64,000 nt of DNA from CAWGUU01 sp963825765 (GTDB lineage: Bacteria > Actinomycetota > Acidimicrobiia > Acidimicrobiales > AC-14). The position numbers were made by a program, and so were the translations under genes. Positions 43,830 to 52,248 of the stretch are shown here, one piece after another; the stretch's first letter is position 1, and every line of letters starts with the position of its first letter. A model generated the notes under the pieces. It did no database searches and was not told the DNA's origin. It was given only the letters and a program-made list of their open reading frames with translations. The stretch covers positions 186,001 through 250,000 of the forward strand of contig CAWGUU010000003.1 in NCBI GenBank assembly GCA_963825765.1, given 5' to 3'.

Positions 43830-44854
43830 ACTGCCCCGGTGTCCTGGCTCGGGGCCAGGCGGGGCTGCGGCACGGCGGCGAGGACCGTGGAGATGAGGTC
43901 GTCGACGGGCGTGCCGTCGGCCAGGGCCTCGTAGGAGAGCACCAGCCGGTGACGCATGACGTCGTGGGCGACGTCGACCACGTCCTGGGGCAGCAGGTAG
44001 TCGCGGCCGTGCAGCAGGGCCATGGCCCGGGCGCCGGCGATCAGGCCCAGGCTGGCCCGGGGGCTGGCGCCGTACTCGATGGCCCGGGCCAGGTCGGGGA
44101 TGCCGGCCTCGGCCGGGGTACGGGTGGCCTGCACAAGCCGCACGGCGTAGTCGACGATGGCCCGGTGGGCGAAGACGGCGTCGGCGGTGGTCTGGAGACG
44201 CACCAGGTCGTCGAGCGACAGGACCCGGGCGGCGTGGGGCGGGTTGACGCTCATCCGCTGGACGATCTCGATCTCCTCGGCCCGGTCCGGGTAGTCGACG
44301 ACGATCTTCATCAGGAACCTGTCGCGCTGGGCCTCGGGGAGCGGGTACACGCCCTCGGACTCGATGGGGTTCTGGGTCGCCAGGACGAGGAAGGGCGAGG
44401 GCACCTTGTAGGTGGTGCCGGCGATCGACACCTGGCGCTCGGACATGACCTCCAGCAGGGCCGACTGGACCTTGGCCGGCGCCCGGTTGACCTCGTCGGC
44501 CAGGACGAAGTTGGCGAACACCGGTCCCAGCTCGACGTCGAAGCTCTCGGTCGACGCCCGGAAGATGCGGGTGCCGACCAGGTCGGAGGGAATCAGGTCG
44601 GGCGTGAACTGGAGGCGCACGAACGTACCCCCGACCACCTCGGCCAGCGTCTCGACGGCGAGGGTCTTGGCCAGGCCAGGGACGCCTTCGAGCAGGCAAT
44701 GGCCGCGGGCCAGCAGGCAGACCATCATGCGCTCGACGACGCGGTCCTGCCCGACGATCACCTTTTTGACCTCGAACAGGGCCTGCTCGAGGGTGGCCGC
44801 CACCGGCCGGTCGGCAGGGTCACCGGTCGTCTTGCGAGGGCTGGTTGGTGTCAT
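43814..44854 (-). CDS. MoxR family AAA+ ATPase
   Basis: 346 aa. Walker A LLEGVPGLAKTLAVETLAE, Walker B NFVLADEVNRAPAKVQSALL, sensor 1 PFLVLATQNPIESEGVYPLP, and the C-terminal lid (SPRASLGLIAGARAMALLHG; YLLPQDVVDVAHDVMRHRL). First gene of the moxR-DUF58-VWA operon. ATG 44854 with GGAGAA at ~6 nt upstream. It lies 104 nt downstream of gpsA on the same strand; that gap has no clear promoter. Confidence 0.93.
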   Translation of the reverse strand: MTPTSPRKTTGDPADRPVAATLEQALFEVKKVIVGQDRVVERMMVCLLARGHCLLEGVPGLAKTLAVETLAEVVGGTFVRLQFTPDLIPSDLVGTRIFRASTESFDVELGPVFANFVLADEVNRAPAKVQSALLEVMSERQVSIAGTTYKVPSPFLVLATQNPIESEGVYPLPEAQRDRFLMKIVVDYPDRAEEIEIVQRMSVNPPHAARVLSLDDLVRLQTTADAVFAHRAIVDYAVRLVQATRTPAEAGIPDLARAIEYGASPRASLGLIAGARAMALLHGRDYLLPQDVVDVAHDVMRHRLVLSYEALADGTPVDDLISTVLAAVPQPRLAPSQDTGAVELSA

Positions 44855-44958
44855 GTTCTCCTGTGTCGTCTTTCGCTTGTCCTGTTTCTGGCCCCCGCCA
44901 TTCGAGAAATGGTACGCACCGATTCCTGTGGAGTGGCTGGCAGGCGCCTGGGAAAGTC

Positions 44959-45954
44959 TCATCGGGGGCTGAACTCGGGCCTGCTGACCCGCTGCATCAG
45001 GCAGGGGACGACCTCCGCCGGCGGCTTGCCCTGCTCCAGGACAGCCACGACCTGGTCGGCGATCGGCATCTCGACCTCCGCCGCGGCGGCCAGCTCGGCC
45101 ACCGCCGACGACGTGCGGATCCCCTCTGCCACCATGCGGGTACCGCCGACGATCTCGGCCAGGGAACGGCCCAGGCTGAGCTGCTCGCCGACCCAGCGGT
45201 TCCGGCTGTGGCGGCTGGTGCAGGTCGCCACCAGGTCGCCCATGCCGGTGAGGCCCGAGAACGTCAACGGGTCGCCCCCGAGGGCCACACCCAGGCGCGC
45301 CAGCTCGGCCAGCCCCCGGGTCACGAGGGCGGCCCGGGTGTTGTCGCCGAAGCCCATGCCGTCGGCGATGCCGCAGGCGATGGCCATGACGTTCTTGAGG
45401 GCGCCGCCCAGCTCGCAGCCCACCACGTCGGGGTTGGTGTAGACGCGGAAGGCGCCGGTGGTGAACAGCGCCTGGAGCTCGGCGGCCAGGGCCTCGTCGG
45501 CGGTGGCGACCACGCTGGCCGTCGGGTGGCCGGCCACGATCTCGTCCACCAGGTTGGGGCCGGTGAGCACCGCGCAGGGCTGGCCGGGGGCGACCTCGCC
45601 CACCACCTCGGTCATCCGCCGGAGGGTGCCCTGCTCCACCCCCTTGGTCAGGCTCACGACCGGGACGGCGGCGCCCAGCCAGGGGCGGCCCGCCGACAGC
45701 ACCGAGCGGAAGCCGTGGGACGGCACCGCCATCACCACCACGTCGGCCCCGTGCAGGGCCTCCTCCAGCGACGAGGTCGCGCGCAGGCCGGTGGGAAGGT
45801 GCAGGTCGGGCAGGTAGTCGGGGTTCCTGTGGCCGGCCTCGATCGCCGCCGCCAGCTCGGACCGGCGGGCCCACAGCACGGTGTCGACCCGTGCCGCGGT
45901 CATTGCGGCCATCGCCGTACCCCACGAGCCGGCTCCGACGACCGCGACCTTCAC
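44959..45954 (-). CDS. gpsA: Glycerol-3-phosphate dehydrogenase [NAD(P)+]
   Basis: 331 aa; reduces dihydroxyacetone phosphate to sn-glycerol 3-phosphate for phospholipids. Rossmann motif KVAVVGAGSWGTAMAAM, VVMAVPSHGFRSVL, SLTKGVEQGTLRRMTEVV, GCELGGALKNVMAIACGIAD with the catalytic Lys, and GLTGMGDLVATCTSRHSRNR. GTG 45954 is the family start. Confidence 0.95.
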   Translation of the reverse strand: MKVAVVGAGSWGTAMAAMTAARVDTVLWARRSELAAAIEAGHRNPDYLPDLHLPTGLRATSSLEEALHGADVVVMAVPSHGFRSVLSAGRPWLGAAVPVVSLTKGVEQGTLRRMTEVVGEVAPGQPCAVLTGPNLVDEIVAGHPTASVVATADEALAAELQALFTTGAFRVYTNPDVVGCELGGALKNVMAIACGIADGMGFGDNTRAALVTRGLAELARLGVALGGDPLTFSGLTGMGDLVATCTSRHSRNRWVGEQLSLGRSLAEIVGGTRMVAEGIRTSSAVAELAAAAEVEMPIADQVVAVLEQGKPPAEVVPCLMQRVSRPEFSPR

Positions 45955-46003
45955 TGGCTCACCACCAGTGGGAAACCTTACCGAGCGGCCGGCAACCGGC
46001 CCG

Positions 46004-47602
46004 CTACTGCCTGGTGCCGACGAGCGCCGTGCGCTGCATCCCGGTGTCACCGCGGCACTCGGGGTTCTGGCTGTCGGTGGCGGTCACCACCCCTCCCTCG
46101 AAGGCGGTCGCCTGCCAGCGGCCGTCGGTGCCCTGCCTGGCCGCCGTCGGCCGCAGCGTCACCTCGACCGTCGCCTCGGCGCCGCCCGGTACGCGGACCG
46201 CTCCGGTTGCGTGGTCGATGCAGTCGTTGGGGCCCTGTTCCTTCAGCACGTAGTTCTCGCCGACCCTCGGCAAGGCGAACTCCCCGGGCGAGCCGGCCAC
46301 CGTCAGGCGGTAGTCGCAGGGCGTCTTGGAGCAGTCGGACGAGATCACGTATGCCTTCACCGCGGCGCTGCCCGCCGAAAAGTCGAAGACGCCGCTCGCT
46401 TCGATCACGTTGACGATCACCGCCCAGGTGCCGGCGATGTCGGACCCTGCGATCTCGGCCGGCGAGGCCGGCGGCGTCGTCGACGTCACTGTCCGGGTCG
46501 GCGACTCGCCGGCCCTGCGGTCGACAGTGACGGTGGCGACGCCGAGCAGGACGAGGATGGCCACGGCCAGCCCGAGCACCGTGGCGTGGGGGATCGGGAG
46601 TCGCTGGCGGCGGGACAGCCTCGACTCGAGTGGCGTCGGCTCGGGCTCCTGCTCGGGGCCATCGGGCGAGGCGACGGGGCGAGGGGCGACCGCGGTGCCG
46701 GCCAGGCCGGCGACCGCCTTCTCCTCCCAGCCGTCGCCGAAGCACTCCCCCGCCAGCTTCTCGAGGGAGGCCCGGAAGGTGTCGGCCCGCGCCGGACGCT
46801 TCTTCGGGTCCTCCGACAGCGACCGCCGTACCAGCCGGGACAGCTTCTTCCCGGCCTGGGACAGCTTGGGGGCGGGTCGCGAGGAGGCGTCGGCGGTCGC
46901 GCCGGCAGCCGGCACCGTCTCCTCGAGGGTGTCGCCCAGGAGGCCGTGGAGCACGGCGCCGGCCGAGTACACGTCGCTGCGGGCGTTGAGCCTGTCGCCC
47001 CGGACGGCTTCGGCGCTTCGAAACGCGTCCTCCCCGGCGTCGGGGTCGGGCGGCAGCGGTATGCCGAAGTCGGTGACCAGAGGAGTGCCGTCGGCGGCGA
47101 CAACGATGTTCTCCGGCCTGACATCCCCGTGCACGATCCCCTTGGCGCTGGCCAACCCGGCCAGCACGCCGGCGACGACAGCCACCGACTCCTCCGGCGT
47201 CAAGCCGCCGTTGGCGGCGATCAGGTCGAGTCGCCGGCCGTCGACCCACGGCTCTACGACCCATACCCGCTCCGGATCCGCCAGGCACGCCAGCACCGGC
47301 ACCCGGTTCCGGTGCTCGTCGAGGTCGACGAGCATGACGACGAGCGCCCGGTACGCCGTCATGAACACCTCGTCCTCGCGCAGGGCGGGAGCGAGCTCCT
47401 TGACGGCGACCCGGCGGCCGGACTCGAGGTGCACGGCGCGCCACACCGTGCCCCGCGGGCCCTCTCCGACCTTGGTGTCGAGGGCGTATTCGTCGAAGCC
47501 GGCTACGTCGGTCGCCTCCTTCGCTGCCGGGACACGTGGACGTTCGCGGCGCGAGGCTAGCGGGGAACCGGTCGCGGGAGGCTGACCGGCGGTCCCGTAC
47601 AC
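46004..47602 (-). CDS. Membrane-anchored serine/threonine kinase-like protein
   Basis: Kinase domain from FDEYALDTKVGEGPRGTVWR (Gly-rich loop) with VAVKEL (Lys), GIVHGDVRPENIVV (catalytic Asp, but HGD instead of HRD) and VTDFGIPL (DFG). The APE region is not recognisable, so catalysis may be weak. A helix (ATVLGLAVAILVLLGVATVT) and a ~150-residue outer domain with paired cysteines (SDCSKTPCDYRLTVAG) follow. The start is a puzzle: a strong site AAGGAGG (47515-47521) is placed for a start at 47506, but the codon there is GTA. The only standard start nearby is GTG 47602, which adds 32 residues and lies 11 nt from the divergent gene. I list 47602 but the true start may be 47506. Confidence 0.75.
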   Translation of the reverse strand: MYGTAGQPPATGSPLASRRERPRVPAAKEATDVAGFDEYALDTKVGEGPRGTVWRAVHLESGRRVAVKELAPALREDEVFMTAYRALVVMLVDLDEHRNRVPVLACLADPERVWVVEPWVDGRRLDLIAANGGLTPEESVAVVAGVLAGLASAKGIVHGDVRPENIVVAADGTPLVTDFGIPLPPDPDAGEDAFRSAEAVRGDRLNARSDVYSAGAVLHGLLGDTLEETVPAAGATADASSRPAPKLSQAGKKLSRLVRRSLSEDPKKRPARADTFRASLEKLAGECFGDGWEEKAVAGLAGTAVAPRPVASPDGPEQEPEPTPLESRLSRRQRLPIPHATVLGLAVAILVLLGVATVTVDRRAGESPTRTVTSTTPPASPAEIAGSDIAGTWAVIVNVIEASGVFDFSAGSAAVKAYVISSDCSKTPCDYRLTVAGSPGEFALPRVGENYVLKEQGPNDCIDHATGAVRVPGGAEATVEVTLRPTAARQGTDGRWQATAFEGGVVTATDSQNPECRGDTGMQRTALVGTRQ

Positions 47603-47612
47603 TCGGCCACGC

Positions 47613-48470
47613 GTGCAACGCGACGAGCTCGTCATCGCCCAGCTGTCCGACCTCCACTGCGGATCGCCGTTCTTCGACGGAGACCTGCTCGAGGCCGCCG
47701 TCAGGGAGATCATCGGCCTCGACCCCGACCTGGTGGTCGTCGGGGGCGACCTCACCCAGGAGGGCTACGCCGGCGAGTTCGGCCTGGCCCAGCACTACCT
47801 CGACCCGCTGTTCGCCCACGGCCTCACCGTCCTTGTCATCCCCGGGAACCACGACTCCAAGAACGTCGGCTACCTCCACTTCCGGGACACGTTCGGCGTG
47901 GGCGACGTGGTCGACAAGGGCGACAGGGTCATCTCCCTGGCCTTGCCCGGGCGCAACGGCCTCGACCCGCTCAGGGTGAAGGTCGTCGCCATCGACTCCT
48001 CCAAGCCCGACCTGGCCGAGGGCGAGGTGGGGCGTGAGCGCTACACGTGGATCCGCGACCAGTTCGCCGACGACGCCGACTACAAGATCTTCGTCCTCCA
48101 CCACCACCTGGTGCCCGTGCCGGGCACGGGGCGGGAGCGGAACACGGTGTGGGACGCGGGCGACGTCCTCGCCCTGCTGACGGGCCTGAAGGTCGACCTG
48201 GTGCTATCGGGGCACAAACACGTGCCCCACGTCTGGCTGCTCGACCACGTGCTCATCGTGAACTCGGGCACGGTGTCGTCCCACCGGCTGCGGGGGTACA
48301 CGCGGCCGTCCTACAACGTCCTCGAGGTGTCGGCGGAAGAAGTCCGCGTCACCCTGAAGTACCCCGGGACGGGTGAGCGCCTGGCGGGCGTGCTCAACCG
48401 TGACCGGATGGCGCTGACCTCGAGCCCCGAGCTCGCGGCCATGTTCGCCAAGAGCACCTGGGGGGCCTGA
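47613..48470 (+). CDS. Metallophosphoesterase (Icc/CpdA-like)
   Basis: 285 aa with the calcineurin-like metal-site set: IAQLSDLHCGSPF, VVVGGDLTQEGYAGE, VIPGNHDSKNV, VLHHHLVP and VLSGHKHVPHVW. Closest in pattern to cAMP phosphodiesterase-type enzymes; substrate unproven. Its stop overlaps the next ATG by 1 nt, so it heads a run of four tightly packed genes. Confidence 0.88.
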   Translation: MQRDELVIAQLSDLHCGSPFFDGDLLEAAVREIIGLDPDLVVVGGDLTQEGYAGEFGLAQHYLDPLFAHGLTVLVIPGNHDSKNVGYLHFRDTFGVGDVVDKGDRVISLALPGRNGLDPLRVKVVAIDSSKPDLAEGEVGRERYTWIRDQFADDADYKIFVLHHHLVPVPGTGRERNTVWDAGDVLALLTGLKVDLVLSGHKHVPHVWLLDHVLIVNSGTVSSHRLRGYTRPSYNVLEVSAEEVRVTLKYPGTGERLAGVLNRDRMALTSSPELAAMFAKSTWGA

Positions 48471-48778
48471 TGTCCGAGTACGTCCGACTGTCCTCGACAG
48501 CGGTCGATCCGGCCGACATCGGCGAGATGCAGCGACTGTTCGCCGACGACGTCCGCCCCGCGTTCATGGCCAGCGCCGGCTGCCTGGGGATCGAGCTGGC
48601 GATCTGCGTGACCCACAACGCCGGCGGCCTGGTCGACGCCGAGGCCATCTCCCGCTGGTCCTCGCGGTCGGAGATGGACGCCGCCATCGCCTCCCGGGAG
48701 ATCCAGGAGGCGATGGTGCGGATCCGCCAGATCCTGCGCCAGGAGCCCGTGTTCAAGGTGCTCGAGATCCTCCAGTGA
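48470..48778 (+). CDS. ABM-like dimeric alpha/beta-barrel protein
   Basis: 102 aa resembling antibiotic biosynthesis monooxygenase (ABM) folds: YVRLSSTAVDPADIGEMQRL, FMASAGCLGIELAICV, AISRWSSRSEMDAAIASREI and VFKVLEILQ. No clear catalytic residue. ATG overlaps the phosphoesterase stop by 1 nt and its stop overlaps the cofC GTG by 4 nt. Confidence 0.65.
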   Translation: MSEYVRLSSTAVDPADIGEMQRLFADDVRPAFMASAGCLGIELAICVTHNAGGLVDAEAISRWSSRSEMDAAIASREIQEAMVRIRQILRQEPVFKVLEILQ

Positions 48779-49359
48779 GCTCGGCGGTCTCGGTCGGGCC
48801 GCTCGCCGTGCTGGTCCCGGTGAAGTCGTTCTCCGAGGCCAAGCTCCGCCTGGCTCCCGCTCTGGGCTCGGTGGAGCGGGCGGCGCTGGCCCGGGCCATG
48901 GCGTCGGCGGTGGTGGCGTCGGCCTCGCCGTTGCCGACAGCCGTCGTGTGCGACGACGCCGACGTGGCGGCGTGGGCCCGGGAGTTGGGCGCCCTGGTGG
49001 TGTGGGAGCCGGAACGGGGGCTGAACCGGGCGGTGGAGGCGGGGGTCCTGCGGCTCGGGGCGGCGGGGGCGCAGCGGGTGATCGTCGCCCACGCCGACCT
49101 GCCGTTGGCCCGGCGCTTGTCGTGGGTGGGTCGGTTCGTGGGCGTGACGCTGGTGCCCGACCGCCGGGACAACGGCACCAACGCGGTGTGCGTCCCTGTC
49201 GGGGCAGGGTTCACGTTCTCCTACGGGCCGGGGTCGTTCGCCCGGCACCTGGCCGAGGCGCACCGGCTGGGTCTGCCCGTGCGGGTGGTGCGGGGCACCG
49301 CCCTTGCCGCCGACGTCGACCTGCCCGCCGACCTGGCCCTCGCCGCGGCTCTGTCTTGA
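48775..49359 (+). CDS. cofC: CofC/FbiD, phospholactate or PEP guanylyltransferase
   Basis: 194-aa nucleotidyltransferase of coenzyme F420 synthesis; in actinobacteria (FbiD) the substrate is phosphoenolpyruvate. AVLVPVKSFSEAKLRLAPAL is the N-terminal GTP-binding block, RVIVAHADLPLA the metal-site Asp, VTLVPDRRDNGTNAVCVPVG and RVVRGTALAADVDLPADLAL the family end with the second Asp. GTG overlaps the previous stop (GTGA). No other F420 gene is in the window. Confidence 0.9.
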   Translation: MSSAVSVGPLAVLVPVKSFSEAKLRLAPALGSVERAALARAMASAVVASASPLPTAVVCDDADVAAWARELGALVVWEPERGLNRAVEAGVLRLGAAGAQRVIVAHADLPLARRLSWVGRFVGVTLVPDRRDNGTNAVCVPVGAGFTFSYGPGSFARHLAEAHRLGLPVRVVRGTALAADVDLPADLALAAALS

Positions 49360-49375
49360 CGGGAGGAGATCAGGC

Positions 49376-50104
49376 GTGAGCGTCAATCTTTCGCCGCCGC
49401 CGGCGCGGGCGCTGGCGATCGGCGCCCACCCGGACGACGTCGAGTTCGGCTGCGGGGGGACGTTGGCCAAGTGGGTGGCGGACGGGTGCGAGATCTCCCA
49501 CCTTGTCTGCACCGACGGGTCGAAGGGCTCCTGGGACCCCGACGCCGACGTGGCCGAGCTGGTCTCCCAGCGGCAGGAGGAGCAGCGGGCGGCTGCACGG
49601 GCGCTGGGCGGGATCGGCTCGGTGGTGTTCCTGGGGTGGCCGGACGGCGAGCTGGAGTCGGGGCTGCGGCAGCGGTGGGAGGTCTGTTACTGGATCCGCC
49701 GGCTGCAGCCCGACGTGGTGCTCGGCCACGACCCGTGGAAGCGGTACCGCCTCCACCCCGACCACCGCAACGCCGGCCTGCTGGCCGTCGAGGGGATCGT
49801 CGCCGCCCGCGACCCGCACTTCTTCCGCGAGCAGGGGGCCGAACCGCACCGCCCGTCGGCACTGCTGCTCTGGGAGGCAGACGAGCCCGACCACACCGAG
49901 GACGTGACCGCGTTCCTCGACGTGAAGGTCGCGGCGCTGATGGCGCACCGCAGCCAGTACCGCTCGACGATGAAGATTTCCGACCCGACGTCGGAGTCGG
50001 AGGTCGGCGCCTTCCGCGACCGCGTCCGCGAGACGGCCGTCGAGCACGGCCGCGACGCCGGCTTCCGCTACGGCGAACGCTTCAAGCTGATCACCAAGCT
50101 GTAG
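49376..50104 (+). CDS. PIG-L family deacetylase
   Basis: 242 aa, zinc-dependent N-acetylglucosamine deacetylase fold (LmbE/MshB/Bca relatives). ALAIGAHPDDVEFGCGGTLA holds the AHPDD zinc motif; PDVVLGHDPWKRYRLHPDHR the second His cluster. GTG 49376 with GGGAGGAG 6 nt upstream. Substrate could be a mycothiol precursor or another GlcNAc conjugate; no mshA/C/D nearby. Confidence 0.92.
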   Translation: MSVNLSPPPARALAIGAHPDDVEFGCGGTLAKWVADGCEISHLVCTDGSKGSWDPDADVAELVSQRQEEQRAAARALGGIGSVVFLGWPDGELESGLRQRWEVCYWIRRLQPDVVLGHDPWKRYRLHPDHRNAGLLAVEGIVAARDPHFFREQGAEPHRPSALLLWEADEPDHTEDVTAFLDVKVAALMAHRSQYRSTMKISDPTSESEVGAFRDRVRETAVEHGRDAGFRYGERFKLITKL

Positions 50105-50113
50105 CCGCCGGCT

Positions 50114-50160
50114 GTGAGTGTGCAAAAACCCGCATATATTGCAGTTTTTTGCACACTCAC
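50114..50160. repeat. Intergenic hairpin, copy B
   Basis: Perfect 15-bp arms GTGAGTGTGCAAAAA (50114-50128) and TTTTTGCACACTCAC (50146-50160) with a 17-nt loop CCCGCATATATTGCAGT. Shares 12 bp of arm with copy A at 8926. It lies between converging genes and probably ends transcription both ways. Confidence 0.9.
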
Positions 50161-50190
50161 GCTGTGGTTCGGCATCTTTCAGGCGTGACC

Positions 50191-50225
50191 GTGCAAAAAG
50201 GTCGCTATATCGACCCTTTTTGCAC
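50191..50225. repeat. Intergenic hairpin, copy C
   Basis: GTGCAAAAAGGTCG (50191-50204), centre CTATAT, then CGACCCTTTTTGCAC (50211-50225): arms complementary apart from one extra C. An A5-GGTCG...CGACC-T5 layout is a good two-way intrinsic terminator. It lies 30 nt after copy B and 2 nt before the stop of the HU-like gene. Confidence 0.9.
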
Positions 50226-50227
50226 TC

Positions 50228-50905
50228 TCATGTGTTCTCGGACCCGGCCGAAGCCCCGTCCGACTCGTCCGGCGCTGACGTAGGGAACCCACCCTCGGGG
50301 GTCAACGCCTCAGCCGCCGGCTCGGAAGCTGGCTCGGAGCTCGGCTCCGACTCGGACTCCGACTCGGACTCGGACTCGGAGTCCGGTTCCGGCTCGGGTT
50401 CCGGTTCCGGCTCGGGTTCCGGCTCTGGCTCTGGCTCGGGTTCCGGTTCGGGCTCGGGTTCCGGCTCTTCCTCCGTGCCGCCCTCGTCGGGTTCCGTCAC
50501 CTGCTCGTATTCAGGGAAGCCCGGCTCCGGCGCCAGCGCCTCCGGGACGGGCTCGACCTCGGCAGGGTCGGGCGGCTCTGCCGGCTCCCCTTCGACCTTC
50601 TTCTTCTTCTTCCCCTCGTCCGGTTGCGACGCCTCGTCGGCCACCTTTTTCCCCTTCGTCTTGTCCCGGCCGCCCTTCTTGGCGGCCTTGCCTGCCCGCT
50701 TCGGCGACGCGTTCTTGGCGTCGGCCCTCTTGTCCCGGTCGTCGAACAGGATCGTCAGCGACCCGACGCCCGGCCACTTGACCTTCTCCCCCTTTCGGGC
50801 CGCCTTCCGAACATTGTCGAAGAAGGCGTCGAGTGCGCTCTCGGCCTGATGCTTGGCGATGTCGGCGGCGTCGGCGACCCGCCTGATCAGCTCGGACTTG
50901 TCCAC
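50228..50905 (-). CDS. HU-like N-terminal domain with Lys-rich and Glu-Pro tails, no DNA-binding arm
   Basis: 225 aa. Residues 1-55 (DKSELIRRVADAADIAKHQA; ALDAFFDNVRKAARKGEKVK; WPGVGSLTI) match the dimerising half of HU/IHF. The beta-arm with the family's GRNPxTG signature is missing: FDDRDKRADAKNASPKRAGK begins instead. A Lys-rich stretch (~60-105, with GKKKKK) precedes a long acidic tail of about fourteen Glu-Pro pairs and six Ser-Glu pairs. GTG 50905 has GGAGGTG about 4-10 nt upstream. Could be a nucleoid-linked or scaffold protein; DNA binding would have to rest on the Lys region. The tail is coded by hexamer repeats prone to slippage. Confidence 0.75.
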   Translation of the reverse strand: MDKSELIRRVADAADIAKHQAESALDAFFDNVRKAARKGEKVKWPGVGSLTILFDDRDKRADAKNASPKRAGKAAKKGGRDKTKGKKVADEASQPDEGKKKKKVEGEPAEPPDPAEVEPVPEALAPEPGFPEYEQVTEPDEGGTEEEPEPEPEPEPEPEPEPEPEPEPEPEPEPDSESESESESESEPSSEPASEPAAEALTPEGGFPTSAPDESDGASAGSENT

Positions 50906-50988
50906 GCAGCACCTCCAGGAATGGCCCAATTCGACCCGACGTCGGGACCGAGGTCAAGGAACAGCCGCCGGGGCGCCAGTATTGGGGC

Positions 50989-51420
50989 GTGCCCCGCCGA
51001 GCCACCTGCGTCAATCTCGTCGCCGCCGTCGCGCTCGCCGTGACCCTGGCATCGTGCGGCAACAGCGAGAAGCGCCAGAACGTCCGGCCGCCGGCCCCTG
51101 GCGTGCCCACCGACATCACCCAGATCAGCGGCATCTACCGCTCGGTCCACCAGGGGGTGCTCCAGCTCCGGGCCACCGGGGACTTCATCATGATCATCCC
51201 CGACGGCGTCGGCGCCACGTCCGGCAGCTTCGCCCTCGACGACGGCACCGTGCTGGTGTCAACCGAAAACTGCGGCACCGACATCGGCACCTACAACCTG
51301 AAGGTCACCGGGGAGCCGAAGCCGGGCAAGGCCGCCCTCGTCTTCGAAAAGGTGCAGGACCCGTGCGAGGAGCGGAGCCGCTACCTCACGATCGACCCCT
51401 GGGTCTATGCCGTCTCCTGA
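50989..51420 (+). CDS. Small lipoprotein, unknown function
   Basis: 143 aa. Signal peptide NLVAAVALAVTLASC with lipobox Cys, then a mature beta-rich domain (ITQISGIYRSVHQGVLQLRA; DFIMIIPDGVGATSGSFALD; RSRYLTIDPWVYAVS). Divergent from the HU-like gene and overlapping the convergent HAD gene by 16 nt. Family not recognised. Confidence 0.7.
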   Translation: MPRRATCVNLVAAVALAVTLASCGNSEKRQNVRPPAPGVPTDITQISGIYRSVHQGVLQLRATGDFIMIIPDGVGATSGSFALDDGTVLVSTENCGTDIGTYNLKVTGEPKPGKAALVFEKVQDPCEERSRYLTIDPWVYAVS

Positions 51421-52193
51421 CCTGCCGCCCGCGCCGGCGACCCGATCTCCCGGGCCACCAGCGCGGCCAACGTGGGCTCCACCAGGTCGGGCGGGTCGTC
51501 GGTGGAAACCTCGTCCTCCCCGGTCACCCCGGTGAGCACCAACGCGAAGGGGACGCTGAGCCGGCGGGCCATGAGCCCGTCGGTGGACGGCCGGTCGCCG
51601 ACCATGATGGCGTCCTGCAGGTTCCCCCCCAGCCGCTTGCGGATCAGCGTCGCCATCGGCGCGTACGGCTTTCCCGCAACCGTCGGCTTGACCCCTGCGG
51701 CGGCGGCCACCGCGGCCAGGATCGCTCCGCCGCCCGGGATGGGCCCGTCCGGCGTGGGATAGGTGGTGTCGTCGTTGGTGGCGATGAGGCGGGCGCCGCC
51801 GTGGACGGCCTGGAAGGCGACGGTGAGGCGGTCGTAGTCGAAGTCCCGGTGGAACCCGACCACGACGGCGTCGGCCGAGCCCTCGCGCACCACCTTCACG
51901 CCCCGCTCGGTGAGCGCCTCCTCGACGCCGGGACCGGCGCACAGCAGCGCCGTCTCCCCCGGCTCCAGCAACGTGGCCGCCGCCTGCGCGGAGGTGGCAA
52001 GGTCGTCGGGCGACGTGGGGATGCCGAGCCGCTCGAGCTTCTCCACCAGGTCGGCCACCCGGGGACCGGCGTTGTTGGTGACGTACAGGATGCGGCGGCC
52101 GGCCGCCCGCAGGTCGGCGATGGCCTCCACCGAGCCGGGAATGGGCTCCTCGGCCAGCCACACGACGCCGTCGAGGTCGAGGATCCACGTCAC
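51405..52193 (-). CDS. HAD-IIA family phosphatase (NagD-like)
   Basis: 262 aa. Motif I WILDLDGVVW, motif II YVTNNAG, cap domain with VVVGFHRDFDYDRLTVAFQA, motif III Lys in VAGKPYAPM and motif IV MVGDRPSTDGLMARRL. Small-molecule phosphatase; substrate unknown. GTG 52193. It follows sbcC on the same strand after 55 nt and could be the last gene of the nurA-herA-sbcD-sbcC operon. Confidence 0.9.
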   Translation of the reverse strand: MTWILDLDGVVWLAEEPIPGSVEAIADLRAAGRRILYVTNNAGPRVADLVEKLERLGIPTSPDDLATSAQAAATLLEPGETALLCAGPGVEEALTERGVKVVREGSADAVVVGFHRDFDYDRLTVAFQAVHGGARLIATNDDTTYPTPDGPIPGGGAILAAVAAAAGVKPTVAGKPYAPMATLIRKRLGGNLQDAIMVGDRPSTDGLMARRLSVPFALVLTGVTGEDEVSTDDPPDLVEPTLAALVAREIGSPARAAGQETA

Positions 52194-52206
52194 GGCGAAC
52201 GCCGGT

Positions 52207-52234
52207 TTCTACGCATCCAGGCTTCTACGCATCC
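52207..52234. repeat. 16-bp-period direct repeat between sbcC and the HAD gene
   Basis: TTCTACGCATCC at 52207-52218 and 52223-52234. It makes up half of the 55-nt spacer; no promoter or terminator is clear. Confidence 0.8.
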
Positions 52235-52248
52235 GGGGTTCTTAGCAC

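Noticed and set aside
50340..50470. Serine/glycine-rich plus-strand frame (SGSGSGSG) opposite the HU-like gene tail
   Set aside because: It is the antisense of the Glu-Pro repeat; the minus-strand frame has an HU domain and a ribosome site.
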